From the NCBI GenBank assembly GCA_937906635.1, contig CALCYP010000123.1, positions 1-33,185 on the forward strand: DNA of 33,185 bases. Reading direction: 5' to 3'. The translations under genes and the position numbers were made by a program. Below are positions 10,058-20,986 of this stretch, piece by piece (the stretch's first letter is position 1; each line of letters begins with the position of its first letter). This DNA is from an uncultured bacterium. GTDB taxonomy: Bacteria > Patescibacteriota > Gracilibacteria > Absconditabacterales > Absconditicoccaceae. Below the pieces are notes generated by a model that saw only the letters and a list, made by a program, of their open reading frames with translations, was not told the origin of the DNA and did not search any database.

Positions 10058-10510
10058 ATGAATGATGAAAAGACTTTGTATTCTGATTGCTGTCAGTATG
10101 CAATAAAATATATTTCAAAATATCCAAAAACAGAAAAAGAACTTTCAGCCAAGCTTTATCAGAAATGATTTAACTCTGAGCAAGTCAGATATACTATGGA
10201 TTATCTCAAAAAAAAGAGATTTGCAGATGATCATGTTTTTGCTGAAAGTTATGTTAGATCTGAATTGGTGAATAAATGAAAACCTATTATAGCTATTCGT
10301 ACAAAACTTATCCAAAAATGAGTCGATAAAAAAATCATTGATGAAGTAATTTCTGAATATGAAAAAGACATCACCAACTGAATCAAAGAAAAAATCCAAA
10401 AAGAAATAGAAAATTACAAAAGGAAATGATTGGAATGATTTGATATAATTCAAAAATTAATGAGAAAATGATATAAGTTAGATGAAATCAAAAGTGTAAT
10501 TAATAAATAG
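10058..10510 (+). CDS. recX: RecX-family regulator of RecA
   Basis: 150 residues, the usual RecX length. RecX binds RecA filaments in the cytoplasm and limits strand exchange. It is built of repeated three-helix units, visible as ALKYISKYPKTEKELSAKLYQKG-like first repeat (here AIKYISKYPKTEKELSAKL), then YLKKKRFADDHVFAESYV, then ELVNKGKPIIAIRTKLIQKGV and a final KLMRKGYKLDEI. The first and second repeat signatures (K..S..EL..KL..KG and YL...R..DD..FA..YV) are the family hallmarks. Three or more conserved glycines are TGA. It lies 72 bases after the IleRS-domain gene. Confidence 0.88.
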
Positions 10511-10583
10511 TGACTTGAAAATTATTTTAATTTGATTATTGTACATTTGTTTGTGTTTTTTTATTATTGTTAAAATTTTTAAA

Positions 10584-11333
10584 ATGTGAAGATGGCATAG
10601 TATCGCAGCAAAAAAAGCTGCATGAGACCAAGCAAAAGCTGCAAATTATTCCAAGATTGGGAAAATTATCCAAATCGCTGCCAAATGATGAGCAGATGTC
10701 TCAATGAATCCGGCTTTGGAATTGGCTTTACAAAAAGCAAAGTATTACAATTTACCGAGAGATGTGATTGACAAAGCTATCAAAAAATGATCTGGTCAGC
10801 TCAAAGCAGATGATTTGCATGAAGTTATTTATGAATGATATGGACCTGGATGAGCTGCTGTCCTTGTTAAGACATTGACAGACAATACAAACAGAAGTAG
10901 TTCAAATATCAGAATTATTTTCGGAAAATATGGATGAAATATGTGAGAACCAGGATCTGTTTCACGACAATTCAAAGAAAAATGAGTATTTGAGATTGAT
11001 TGAATGTCAGAGATGGTAAATGATAAATGAAATATGGTAGAAAAAGTAAATCCATTGAATTATGATGAAGCAGAATTAGAATTACTTGATATGGATGTAG
11101 AAGATGTAGAAAATGAATGATGACATTTGATAGTTACAGTTGATAAAAATAATTTCACATCGATTCGTGATTTATTGAAAGAAAAACATTATCATGTGAT
11201 AGATTGAGCTTTGCGTTTTTTGCCAGAAAACACTATTTCAATCACAGGAGAGGATGAAAAAGCTTTGGAATCACTGATGGAGGCTCTTGATGAAGATGAT
11301 GATGTAGATTCAGTTTATGCAAATAATGCGTAA
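10584..11333 (+). CDS. yebC: YebC/PmpR-family protein (TACO1 type)
   Basis: 249 residues, full length for the family. YebC proteins act at the ribosome on difficult peptide stretches and some act as DNA-binding regulators. Family signatures in order: MGRWHSIAAKKAAGDQAKAANYSKI, the NPALELALQKAKYYNLPRDVIDKAIKKG segment, EVIYEGYGPGGAAVLVKTLTDN, NRSSSNIR..F.KYGGNMGEPGSVS, and the C-terminal ferredoxin-like part ending DDDVDSVYANNA. (Runs are shown with gaps.) The MGRWHS start, the GYGPGG motif and the GGNMG motif all use TGA for conserved glycines. It is the last gene before a terminator. Confidence 0.94.
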
Positions 11334-11360
11334 TTTTGGACAAAGTATTTTGAGAAAATA

Positions 11361-11390
11361 AAAAACGACTGAGTATTCAGCCGCTTTTTT
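11361..11390. terminator. Bidirectional intrinsic terminator between convergent operons
   Basis: Stem CGACTGA (11366-11372), loop GTAT and TCAGCCG (11377-11383), with an A tract on one side and six Ts on the other. On the minus-strand RNA all seven pairs form (one G-U); on the plus strand one pair is an A-C mismatch, so it is stronger for the secretion-like operon. Confidence 0.85.
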
Positions 11391-11407
11391 GCTATGTTAG
11401 AATAATA

Positions 11408-12886
11408 TTATAAATTACAAACATTTCACTCATTTAACATTCTGTATATTTCGAATGTTTTTATTACTTTTTTGTAATTACTTAAATAATTGTAAGTACT
11501 TTGTATATTAGTTATTAATTTTCTCAGTTCCATTAATCTTGTTGTACTGTAAGAATCAATATTTGAGTTGCTTCATAAATTAGTAATTCTTGATTCTATT
11601 TTCTCTAATGCTGAATCTGCCGTAAGAGGTATTCATAAACATTTTTCTCATAATATATTCTGAATTTCTGTTATTTCTTCTTCTTGTATTCCATGTCAGT
11701 ATATTCTAAATTCTATTTCTCATACATATTTTTTTGTGGTAAAATTTGTAATATCTGTAAATTCTTGCTCACCATTATATGTAAAGTTTATTATTTTAAT
11801 TATTTGTGGCATTTCTTGAAAAAATGTTCTTAGATTTTCTGTGATATCTCAATTTCATTCTATTCAAATATTGTATGCTAAATTTGGTATATCCCTATAT
11901 TTATTTCTAAATTTGTAGTAACAATAATCGGATGCTTCTGAATTCCCGCACTGAGCAATTGTAATTATTGCTTTTTTTATAATTTCATCGTTTATTAATG
12001 TATCGTTGGTTTCTCATTTTACTCGTTGGTATAAATTATATCATATTGCTTTGTCTGTCGAAAAATCTGGATAAGTTTGTTGTATTTCGATAATTTTGTC
12101 TTTACAATCATTTTTTATGATTTCTCGGATATTATAAACTAATTCATTTATCAATGATATATTTTTTGAATTAGATGTCATTGATAATTTTTCTACTAAT
12201 AACAAGAAAGAGCGATACGAATTTGCAGAATATGATACTTTAATTGGAATGTAAAAATTTTTTCAATCTTCTTCAATATCTCAAATTTCTATGTTATTAA
12301 TCTCATTATTTTCATTATTAGCTCAAACATCTTTTATAAAATTACTTCGTTTGTCTATTAAATCAATATCATTATATGGATTGTTTTCCAAAAATTTTTC
12401 TCAAACATAGTCGTCATTTATTTTTCATAAGTAATTGTCTTTTCGAATATTTAAATTTGGCAAAAATAAATATTTCAAAAAATTATCATAGGATGCTTGG
12501 ACTCATTGTAAATATTCATTATATCTTTGAGTAGTCTCAATAATTGTGGTATTGTAATCAATGAGCTCATTAATCCTTTTTAGGTCAGATGCTTCGTTTT
12601 TTAAGTAATTGTTTGTTTGAATAATACTGGTATCATAATTATTTAAATTATATAATTCGTTTATTTTAGCATTTAGATTTTTAGTGTCTGAATATGTTTT
12701 AATTATGTAAAATATCATAAATATTGTAGAAACTATAGCTAAACATCCGATAATTCGAATAAAATATTTTCAATTTTTTATAAAATCTGAAATCTTTTGT
12801 ATAGCTTCCTTTGCGTCAATAGACTTTATTTTAACTTTTCAATTATTCAGATTCTCTTGTTGATTTGTTTCTTCATTAATATTCAT
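11408..12886 (-). CDS. Single-pass membrane protein with large extracytoplasmic domain (PilO-like?)
   Basis: 492 residues. A charged cytoplasmic N-terminus is followed by one membrane helix at about 43-63 (IIGCLAIVSTIFMIFYII). Then comes a probable coiled coil (residues 65-120, rich in Asn, Lys, Glu and Leu heptads). The segment FYIPIKVSYSANSYRSFLLL resembles the ferredoxin-like strand-helix of PilO-type assembly proteins, but the match is weak. Four cysteines at NDCKD, AQCGNS, DYCYY and the C-terminal NVCNL are unusual for this protein set. It is the last gene of the operon that starts with VirB4, so a structural role in the machine is inferred. No firm family assigned. Confidence 0.75.
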
Positions 12887-12913
12887 TATATTAGAATTTT
12901 ATAAATAAAAGTT

Positions 12914-14218
12914 TTAGTACATAAAATCATCTATTTCAATTTGATTTTCGTTTTTGATTGATACAGTAAATGTTTTATTTGATGTGTTTACGGTGAATTC
13001 TGTGTCTCATATTGGTATTATCCTAGTATTTATATCAATTGATTTAACTTCTATACCTTCTGATATTATAGCTCTACTTAACTTTAAATTGTTTATTAAA
13101 CTATTTAGTATAAATGAATGAGATGATAAAATTCATTTTTTAGCTAATTCTATTTCATCTTCTTTGAATGTGTTTATTTCTATATCAAAAGTTAATTCGT
13201 TGTTTTGTTTATTATATGACCTAAAATTGATACTGAAACTAGGAATCTCAGTTTGTTCTAGCTTTTCATCTATAAACTCTATTAATTTCTTGAAAAAACT
13301 TGTATTAAAATCGTGATCATCTGTTAACTCATAATATTTATCAAAATCTCATATACTGTTACAATTATAATTTATTTCGTATGTATTTAAACGACAATTT
13401 TTTATATATAGATTTATGTCTTTTTCTCCTCTTTTTTTGATTACTTTTAAATATTCAAATATTGTATCTTTATCTATTCATGTTTCTTTTGATAAACTTC
13501 CTATAAATGTATCTAGGTTTTGAAATACAGATATTGCACTATTAATTTTGATTGCTTCTATTGCATTTAAAGAATCTTGTATTGATGATATAGATTCATT
13601 GCTTGTTATTATTTCAGATAACTCACTTGAAAAAAATCAATTAGTACTCAGTTGCTGTTTTGCATTTTCAAGTGCTTGTGTATTTTCAATTATTGTGTTA
13701 AACAAATTTTTAAGAGATCATTTTATAGTTTCTTTTGTATAAATATATCATTTATTTTTATCTATTAAATTTGATAGATTTGTCTTTCATAAGGGTCAGC
13801 TTAACTCTATTGTTAAACCTTTTTCTTCATATTCTTTTCATATAATTTTATATATTTTTTCCTTTGTCTTTTCATAAAAATCAACAATGCTATTGGTATT
13901 GTTTTCAATTCAATTTGAATAATCAACAACATATTGGTCGTACTTATAAAAAACAAATCAAATGGCTCATGCAAGAATAATTATAAGAAAAAATATTGCA
14001 GTCCATTGTGTCTTATTTCATGTTCTTTTTTTGATGTTAGTCTCTATGTGTCTGAGATCAACATCTTGATAATCATTGTTTGAAATATGTTCATTTGCTT
14101 TTCATATAATACTTTCTCATTCATTATTACTTCTTATTGTATTTTGATTATCCAAATCATTTGTATTGATTTGTAAATCTCAATTATTGTTTCATTGACT
14201 ATTTGTTGTATCAGCCAT
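12914..14218 (-). CDS. Single-pass membrane protein with large extracytoplasmic domain
   Basis: 434 residues. The first 70 are polar and Asn-rich, with KRTGNKTQW just before one membrane helix at about 73-91 (IFFLIIILAGAIGFVFY). The rest should lie outside the membrane: a helical coiled-coil region to about residue 230, then an alpha/beta part with ELTFDIEINTFKEDEIELAKKG and a final strand-rich tail. The topology is the same as in the next gene, 27 bases downstream. The pair resembles the inner-membrane alignment proteins of pilus or secretion systems (PilN/PilO-like arrangement), but I cannot assign a family. Asn-rich composition is typical of this genome. Confidence 0.75.
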
Positions 14219-14339
14219 ATTTTTCTATTTATAATAAAAATTTCTTCTCTACTCTCTTATAGATTTTACAATTTAAATTGAAATACTGATTTTGTATTTT
14301 TGCCTTTACAATATTGAAAAAAGTGTTTGGTGATGTTTA

Positions 14340-15341
14340 CTATTTGTGCGTGATGTTGAAATAAGTCTTTGATAATTTGTACAATGTCGGTTTTAAAACC
14401 AGATCATAGCTACCATATTGCTCAATTTTTGTTCATCATAAAGATTCTTTAAATTTACTTACTCAAACAAGTGGATGCTCTGGAAATCATGTTGGGGCTC
14501 ATCACATCATGTCTACATATGTTTTTCCATTTTTTCTTGCGTAACCAAAAGTTTTAAATTTTAGATAATGGTGTCATCCGATATTATTGTAAGCTCTGTT
14601 TGCAAATCAGTAAAGATAAATGATACGATTTTCATCATAAATACAAATACTTCAAGCTATTATATCTCAATTTATATGCGATGTGAATAAATTTCCACAA
14701 TTATTTTGTGTAATATATCTAATTAGTTTATCGTATTGTCATTTTGGAATTATGTTAAATCATTTTGTTCAACTTACTTCTTTCCATCTTTCATAAAATA
14801 AATCATATTGATCGGGAGATGCAATTCAAAATTCAATTCATTTTTTTATAGCTTTTTTTACTCTTTCTTTACAGCCAGAATTCATTTCTTTCATCAATTC
14901 TTCATCTGTCTTTGTAATATCGTAGACTATATTTGCTTGTGGCATATTTTCTCTAAAAGCCAATTGCAATCAGTAATTGCTTTGTATTTGCTCACGGATA
15001 TTTAGCCTCATTTTTTTTATATTTTCTACAAAATTATCATCTCTTTGTCCACAATTTTCAAATCTGATTATCTCATTCAAAAAGCAAAGCTGAATAAAAA
15101 TTACTCATTTTTTATTTAAATATTTTTCCTTTAATTTTTTTAGCTCTTTTTGCACATATTCTTTGTCATCCGGCAATTCTACTCACATAATTTGTAACCA
15201 TTTTATATCAATAGGTCAAAGTTTTTTTTCATGAACTAATCAAAAATAGTTTTTTCAAAAAAGTTTCTCAGTGAAATATTTTTTACCATATATTTGTACC
15301 TGTATATCTTTTCGAATTTTACTTTGATATAGATTATACAA
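14340..15341 (-). CDS. FemAB-family peptidyl/aminoacyltransferase (GNAT-like)
   Basis: About 333 residues. FemABX enzymes add amino acids from aminoacyl-tRNA to the peptide of lipid II at the cytoplasmic membrane, making cell-wall cross-bridges. Signatures: MNSGCKERVKKAIKKGIEFG (the conserved basic helix before the second GNAT fold), FYERWKEVSGTKGF, DIIAGSICIYDENRIIYLYGFANR, and YVDMMGGAPTGFPEHPLVGVSKFKESLGG (shown gapped in the sequence), typical of the FemAB C-terminal sub-domain. The frame is open from TAG near 15376, with no ATG before the conserved part, so TTG at 15341 is the likely start. The nearest ATG would remove about 40 residues. Its place inside a secretion-like operon is unusual. 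Confidence 0.85.
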
Positions 15342-15424
15342 TTTTGAATTTATACTATGTAAAATTATTGACTAATTTTTGTATATGTTTTTATATGAAA
15401 AATTCAATATTAATTAAGTTTTAA

Positions 15425-16360
15425 TTAATTCAAGATAAATGTATTTGCTAATAAATATACTATTCCAATAATGAATAATCAAATTACTGTGTACAAAATA
15501 TTTTTTCAGAGTTTTTGAAAATTTTCAGCTTTACTTGGATTGATGAGGATTTTAAATCATTGAATAATTAGTAGAATTAAAATTACAAGTCAAATTATGG
15601 ATAATGCTCGAGTAATTATATTGTATAATATTGGTATATTTTTATCTGCCAATATTCATGTTCATATGTCTCATAAATTCGACGCATTACTTATAAATAC
15701 TTCATTTTGTTTTCAGTAAACTGCTTCGACTATATTTTTTGCTCCAATGATTATTAATATTGATATTACACATCGTCAAATCATTCATAGAGCTGTCTTT
15801 TGGCTTGATCCGTCAGTTTTTGTTATTAAGCTAATACTTTTACCTATTAGTATTACGAAAATCACGGCTAATGCTAAATATAGTGCTATTTTAATGAATG
15901 GATAAGCTATTTTGTCATAGATGTTTTTGGATAGTTCTATTCATTCCATAGCAGAAGCATTTCATGATTGAAAAATATCTTCAAATAAAACGGATCATAT
16001 ATATTTAGCACTAACCATTACTATAATTCAAATAATTCAAAACACAACCATTTTTAATCAAGTTGACACTTGTTTTTCGTCACTAGAAAATAGTAGTTTA
16101 TAAGCTCAAATCATTCAAATAATTATTCCTGCTGAAATTGCGAGAGGAATTACAATATTATCGAGTAAATTGAATACGAATATTTGTATAGACTCACCTC
16201 ATCATGCCGGAGAAATTGTGGTCGCTGAATCCATTCATGACCTAATTGTGCTTGTGGCTTTATTAATTGAATAATTGAATTTTCATGTAGCAGCAAATGT
16301 TATTGAAAATAATTGCATAGATATAAATATTCAAATTATCACTTTAAAAATTTTATTCAT
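15425..16360 (-). CDS. Membrane protein with three tandem T4SS-pilin-like modules
   Basis: 311 residues with an N-terminal signal peptide (MNKIFKVIIGIFISMQLFSITFA). The rest has three copies of a two-helix hairpin at about 64-126, 149-215 and 243-310. Each has a hydrophobic helix, a G..K/S.L turn, a short polar loop with D/S/K residues, then a second glycine-rich hydrophobic helix: compare IIGMIGAYKLLFSSDEKQVS, FVILIGKSISLITKTDGSSQ and LIIQGFKILINPSKAENFQK. This pattern is that of VirB2/T4SS-pilin-like small proteins in Patescibacteria. The fused triplet, with six helices after the signal, suggests a channel or platform, not a free pilin. Its start overlaps the stop of the upstream gene by 8 bases (ATGAATAA). 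Confidence 0.78.
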
Positions 16361-17321
16361 TTTTTATATTGTTAGATTTAAAAAATATGTCGGTTATTCA
16401 TTTAAGTATTGGGATATGTGGTAGGTGATTTCGTTTGACAACCATTATCAAATATCTTAATATAATGAATATATCTCATACTAAAATTGTGTATTTTCAA
16501 TAATAAATTCATATATATATACCGATAATGCACAATATGCTTAATATAATGTACTCTGTAATTATTTGTTTATTATCAGCTTTAAAAATGAATTCATACT
16601 GCTTTTTTTGTTCATTGATATTGTTTTTTATTCATTTTTTATTGAAAAGTGAATAGAATAGTCAACTAATATATCATCGTATTTCTTCTGGGTTTTTAAA
16701 AAAAGATTGATTAAAAAAATTTTTTAGTTTTGTTCAAAAAGATATTCAATTTATATTGCACAATGCAATAAATAGTATTATACATACAATAAATATATTT
16801 ATATATATATTCGTTACAAAAACTGCTACTAATGTGAAAATACTTCGTAGAATGATACTGCATTTTATTATACTGTTTTCTCATTCAAAATTATGATTTT
16901 CATACCAGATATATATATTATAAATGGGTATGAAGTAGAGTAGTTTATCAAAATCTTGTTTTCATTCGATGTTTACATTATTAGGGTTTAAATTTTTATT
17001 TAATGCAACTAAAATAGCTCAAATTATTAGTAATATTGCTAGTAAAATTAGAAATACTATACTTATTCTTTTTATAATTAAATTTTTTGTTAATAGTTGA
17101 ATTATTCATAAAAGGATTGTGATTATCAGTATTGTTATGTTTATGTATCATAACTTTATGTATCAATTTATAAATATTTTATCTTCATTTGATAAATAAT
17201 TGTTATTCTTTATATCGTTTTTTATTAATGGTGCAAAAAACATTATTGCTGAAAATGCAAATTCTAATTTTCTATTTGTGTTGCTATTTCTATTTGTGTT
17301 ATTGTTTATATTCCTTTCCAT
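16353..17321 (-). CDS. Polytopic membrane protein of the VirB4 operon
   Basis: 322 residues. Asn-rich N-terminus, then at least four strongly hydrophobic regions: INITILIITILLGIIQLLT (about 56-75), SIVFLILLAILLIIGAILVAL (about 84-105), a long one around 150-185, and one at about 245-285 (TEYIILSILCIIGIYIGIYY and VGDIFIILRYLIMVV). The motif YFIPIYNIYIWYE lies between helices 2 and 3. It starts one base after the VirB4 stop codon and overlaps the next gene. Position suggests the VirB6- or VirB3-like slot of a secretion system, but the sequence alone does not show it. No family recognised. Confidence 0.75.
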
Positions 17322-17322
17322 T

Positions 17323-19677
17323 TTATTGTATATCTGTGGAAATAAAGGCTTGTTCTTGGGGCGAAGCTAAGATTTTTACTCATATGTGTTGATTTCAAGC
17401 AAATATTAATCATTCTCAAATTCAGCATGAAATAAGTCTCCTTTCTTCAGTATCGGATAATCAAAGTAATGAGTTTAATGATTTTATTGAAGTCGTAGAT
17501 TGTTTTAATAATATTTGCAAAGCTGAATTAGATATTATTGGTTTTCAATATTCGCTTTTTACAAAATCTTCAATGTCTTGAGAAATTGTTGTAATTCAAA
17601 CTCAGTATTTTCTGGCTCTTTTTACTAAGCCAAACATAAATTCTGCAGATTCTTTGTGCCTTAGCATAATCCATGCTTCATCACAAACAAGCAATCTTTT
17701 CTTTTTATGTGCTCTTACTTTTGTCCAAATAAAATTCAAAACATTAAACATGGCAGGAGTTTTTAAAGCATCTTCAAGATCTCTAATACTAAACACGGTC
17801 AGAGCATTATCAATATCTACATTTGTGTAGTTGTTAAATATCTTTCCAAAAGTTCATGTTACATATTTACTTAATTTTAAAGCCATTTTTTCTCATCAAT
17901 CCATTCAGTTTAATGTATTCATTAAATCTTCCATGATTGGAGGCTGCTTTCATTCATAGCTTGTTTCATCGAATGTAAATCATTTTAACATATATGTATT
18001 TTGTAATGCTTTATCCAAAAGTGCTTCATCTTCTGTATCTAATTCTCCGACTAATATTTTAATTAATCAAATTAAATTCATAATCTGACTTCTCAATAAA
18101 TCTCATTTTCCATATTCGACATCTTCAATTTTTGGAGGTATATCAAATGGATTCAAATATTGTTGTGAGTTTGTGGCAATATTTATGTATGTTCATCATA
18201 CTTTGTCACACATATCTTTATATTCATTTTCTGGATCAATTACTATTGAATCTATTCAGTTTAACAAATATCTCATAATTTCCAATTTTACAGTGAAAGA
18301 TTTTCATGCTCATGATGTAGCTAATATACAACTGTTCATATTTGGTAAATCGTTGTTGAATCTGTCGAATATTACAAGTCATCATGTATAACTATTAATT
18401 CAATATAAGATTCATGTTTTTTGTGTTAAATCGTTCGAAATAAATGGGAAACTTCACGCAAGAGATGATGTAACGGCACTCCTTGTAATTCATAAATCAT
18501 CTAGGCAGATTGGCAGTACACTATTAAATCATTCGTCCATCCTTTGTGTCGAGTTTTTTAATCTAATTCAGTATCATGATATTTTTTGTTCGAATTTTCT
18601 TCATATTTCTTTTAATTTTTGTTCGTCTTCATTGTATAAATTTATATAGTATCCCATTTCAAAATATCTTTCTTCACGAGTAGTCAGTTTTTGTCTAATA
18701 TCTTCTACGTCTCTATATTGTTGCTCAATTTCTGTATCCAATGTTATTCATTTTTGGATGGATTCGTTTATTTCTGCTTTTAGTTGAGTTGCTCTATTTT
18801 TCAACATAGTTTGTATTGCACTATCTTCTTCTGGATAAATTAAAAAGCTCATATCCCGTTTTTCATTGAATCATAAAATATCTCTTGTCCGTAGTGCATC
18901 AATATATGAAGGGTAACTTTGTACATAATATGATTTTCATAAAATTCCTGAAACATTAAAGTCAGTTGCTTTGAATTCCCAAAATGATGGAGCTATGTGT
19001 GTTTTATAATCGTTTATAGTTGTTGTGTAGCGTTTTTCTACTTCAGAAATATATTTTCTTAAATCACTTGTTAATTTTTTGTCTGAATATTCTTCATCAG
19101 GCATTGCAATAATTGCTTTAACTTGGTCTTTTAACTCTAAATTCTTTAAATTTACATTTTCTGGTGATTCAGTATTCTGTTTTCAATCATTGTTCTTTTT
19201 AGTGTTTTGTGTTTGTGGAAACAAACTATCAACTAATTTATCAAAGAATCATTTTTTTTCAACTTTTTTAGCTGGTTCTGTATTTTCTGCAGGTTTTTTT
19301 TCTTCATTTGTTGTGTCTCAGCTTTTTTTATTGTTTTGTTTATTTGTAGTATCTGAATCTTTTTTTTGAGGCATTATATTTTCAATAAAGCTATCAAAAA
19401 ATGATTTTTTTTCTTTGTTTTGTTTTGGTGTAGTTCCTTGAATTTCTGTATTTCAAATTTCTTGATTTTCTTGTGTTTTGTTTGGAGTATCTTTTGGTGG
19501 AATTATGTTTTCAACTATTTTATCTAAAAATCATTTTTTCTTTGCATTATCTTTTCAATTATCTTTGTTACTTTCGTTTTTATTAGGAAAATTATTGTTT
19601 ATGTTTGGAAATCATCCATTTTCTACGGTGTTAGTGTAATTTGTATCGATAACTATGTTTTTAATTTGTTCGTACAT
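17323..19677 (-). CDS. virB4: VirB4-type secretion ATPase with N-terminal triple motif
   Basis: 784 residues. VirB4/TraC ATPases power assembly and transport in type IV secretion from the cytoplasmic side of the inner membrane. The Walker A loop ATSGAGKS is at residues 453-460, with both variable glycines encoded by TGA. IVIDPENEY follows, the typical second strand, and Walker B LLVCDEAWIML has D666 and E667. ITTISQDIEDF and SNSALQILLKQ are further VirB4 hallmarks. The N-terminal 170 residues are not part of the family. They are low-complexity (Asn, Lys, Thr, Gln) with three short repeats at about 46-62, 89-106 and 140-156: KKGFLDKIVENIIP, KKSFFDSFIENIMP, KKGFFDKLVDSLFP. First gene of the operon 19677-11408. 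Confidence 0.92.
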
Positions 19678-19713
19678 TTTTTTTGTTTTTTTTAGTAAAA
19701 ATTACTTGATTTA

Positions 19714-19741
19714 ATTATAAGTATAATTTGTTTTTTATCAA
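19714..19741 (-). promoter_or_regulatory. Promoter of the VirB4 operon
   Basis: On the minus strand TTGATA (19741-19736) and TATAAT (19719-19714) are separated by 16 bases. Transcription would start near 19707, about 30 bases before the VirB4 ATG. The rest of the 19678-19862 spacer is AT-rich; it includes a GTAGGGGAGCGATTCAGTC stretch of unknown role. Confidence 0.65.
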
Positions 19742-19862
19742 AAAAAATTGGATTTATTCTAAATATTGGCTTTACATTTTAAAAAAAGTATTATATTTAT
19801 TGAGTGGTGATTCAGTTTAAGTAGGGGAGCGATTCAGTCAATTTGTGACTAAACTATTAATT

Positions 19863-20894
19863 TTAAACTAAAGATTCTGCTTGCCAATCTATTTTAAATC
19901 AGTTTTGATTTAATTTTAGTTTTGTATAAACGATGTCCATAAAATTTCTAAGATTTTTTCATTTTAAAATTATATTATATCTATATTTTCAAAAAATTTT
20001 GTAGATGAGTGGAGGAGTTGAATAGATTTCTAAATCATTCATCATATATTTTTCTTTTAAATAGAGTAGTTCTTTGTATAATTTATCTATTTTATTGAAT
20101 AATCTTTCTTCAATTTCATTTTTGTATAGTATTACACAAACATCAGTAAATGGTGGATAATTTCAGACCTTTCTAAATTCGTTATCTGCAATTTCAAATT
20201 GTTTTTTATCCATTTTACAAGCTGTCCTTATGCTATAATTTTCTGTATTGAAACTTTGAACTATGAAATTTTTACAATTGTGATTCGTAAAAGTATCATA
20301 CAAAAAATAGAAATTATTTTTTGCTGCAGAATAATCAGGAATATTCAATCATAAATCAGCATTTAAAAAACAAATCAAATCAAAATTAATTCATTTCATT
20401 GCTGTATTCAAAAGCGATGTCCCAATGAAGATTTCTGCATTGCTATCCAAAATTTCATTTATTTTGTTTATTGAGTTTGCTTTTTCGGATTCGATTAATT
20501 GTGTTTTTATTTTGAACTCATTTTCAACTAATTCTGCGATTTGTTGTGTTCAAATACCAAATTCTAATATCTCAGAAGATCAGCAATGTTGGCACTTGGT
20601 CGGAAAATTGTATTGAGTTTTGCATATATGACATAATCAAATTTTTTGATTATTAATTTTGTGGTAACTGATGTTCACTGAGCATTTGTCACATTTAGGT
20701 ACAAATCAGCACTTTTTACAAAAAATTCATCCTGAGTATCATTTTTTGTTTACTAAAATTCATATTTTTTTTCATTGTTTTATATATTTTGAAATTCAAC
20801 TTTTTGTGATTTCAGAAAAAATATAATCAGATTCTCTGGTCATATCTACCAAAAATATTCTTTTTGTTCAATGGTCAAATAATTCATAGTTCAT
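19863..20894 (-). CDS. priA: PriA-like protein: second helicase lobe and zinc domain only
   Basis: 343 residues. PriA restarts stalled replication forks and is normally about 730 residues: a 3' DNA-binding domain, helicase lobe 1 (Walker A, DEEH), then lobe 2 with an inserted zinc domain and a C-terminal domain. This protein starts at lobe 2 (KRIFLVDMTRESDY). It has the paired cysteines CKKCGFVPKCDKC, CHIC and CQHCGSSE, the FGIGTQQIAELVENEF motif, ICFLNADLGLNIPDYSAAKNN, and the C-terminal YPPFTDVCVILYKN. Lobe 1 is missing, and the QVAGRAGR motif VI is replaced by an unrelated stretch after FYFLYDTF. It should not be an ATP-driven helicase by itself. An in-frame stop lies about 13 codons upstream. 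Confidence 0.88.
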
Positions 20895-20947
20895 AATATT
20901 TTGTTTATTTATTTTTTGTATTTTTTCAAGTTTTGAAAATTATTTAT

Positions 20948-20986
20948 AAAAAAAAAGGAAGGAAGGTCAGAAAACCAGCCTTCCTT
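20948..20986 (-). terminator. Intrinsic terminator of the candidate small RNA
   Basis: Perfect 8-bp stem AAGGAAGG (20959-20966) with CCTTCCTT (20979-20986). On the minus strand it is followed by a run of eight or nine Us (the A tract at 20948-20956). Confidence 0.85.

Noticed and set aside
17189..17392. 67-codon plus-strand frame near the VirB4 end
   Set aside because: It is antisense to the VirB4 3' end and the start of the polytopic protein gene.
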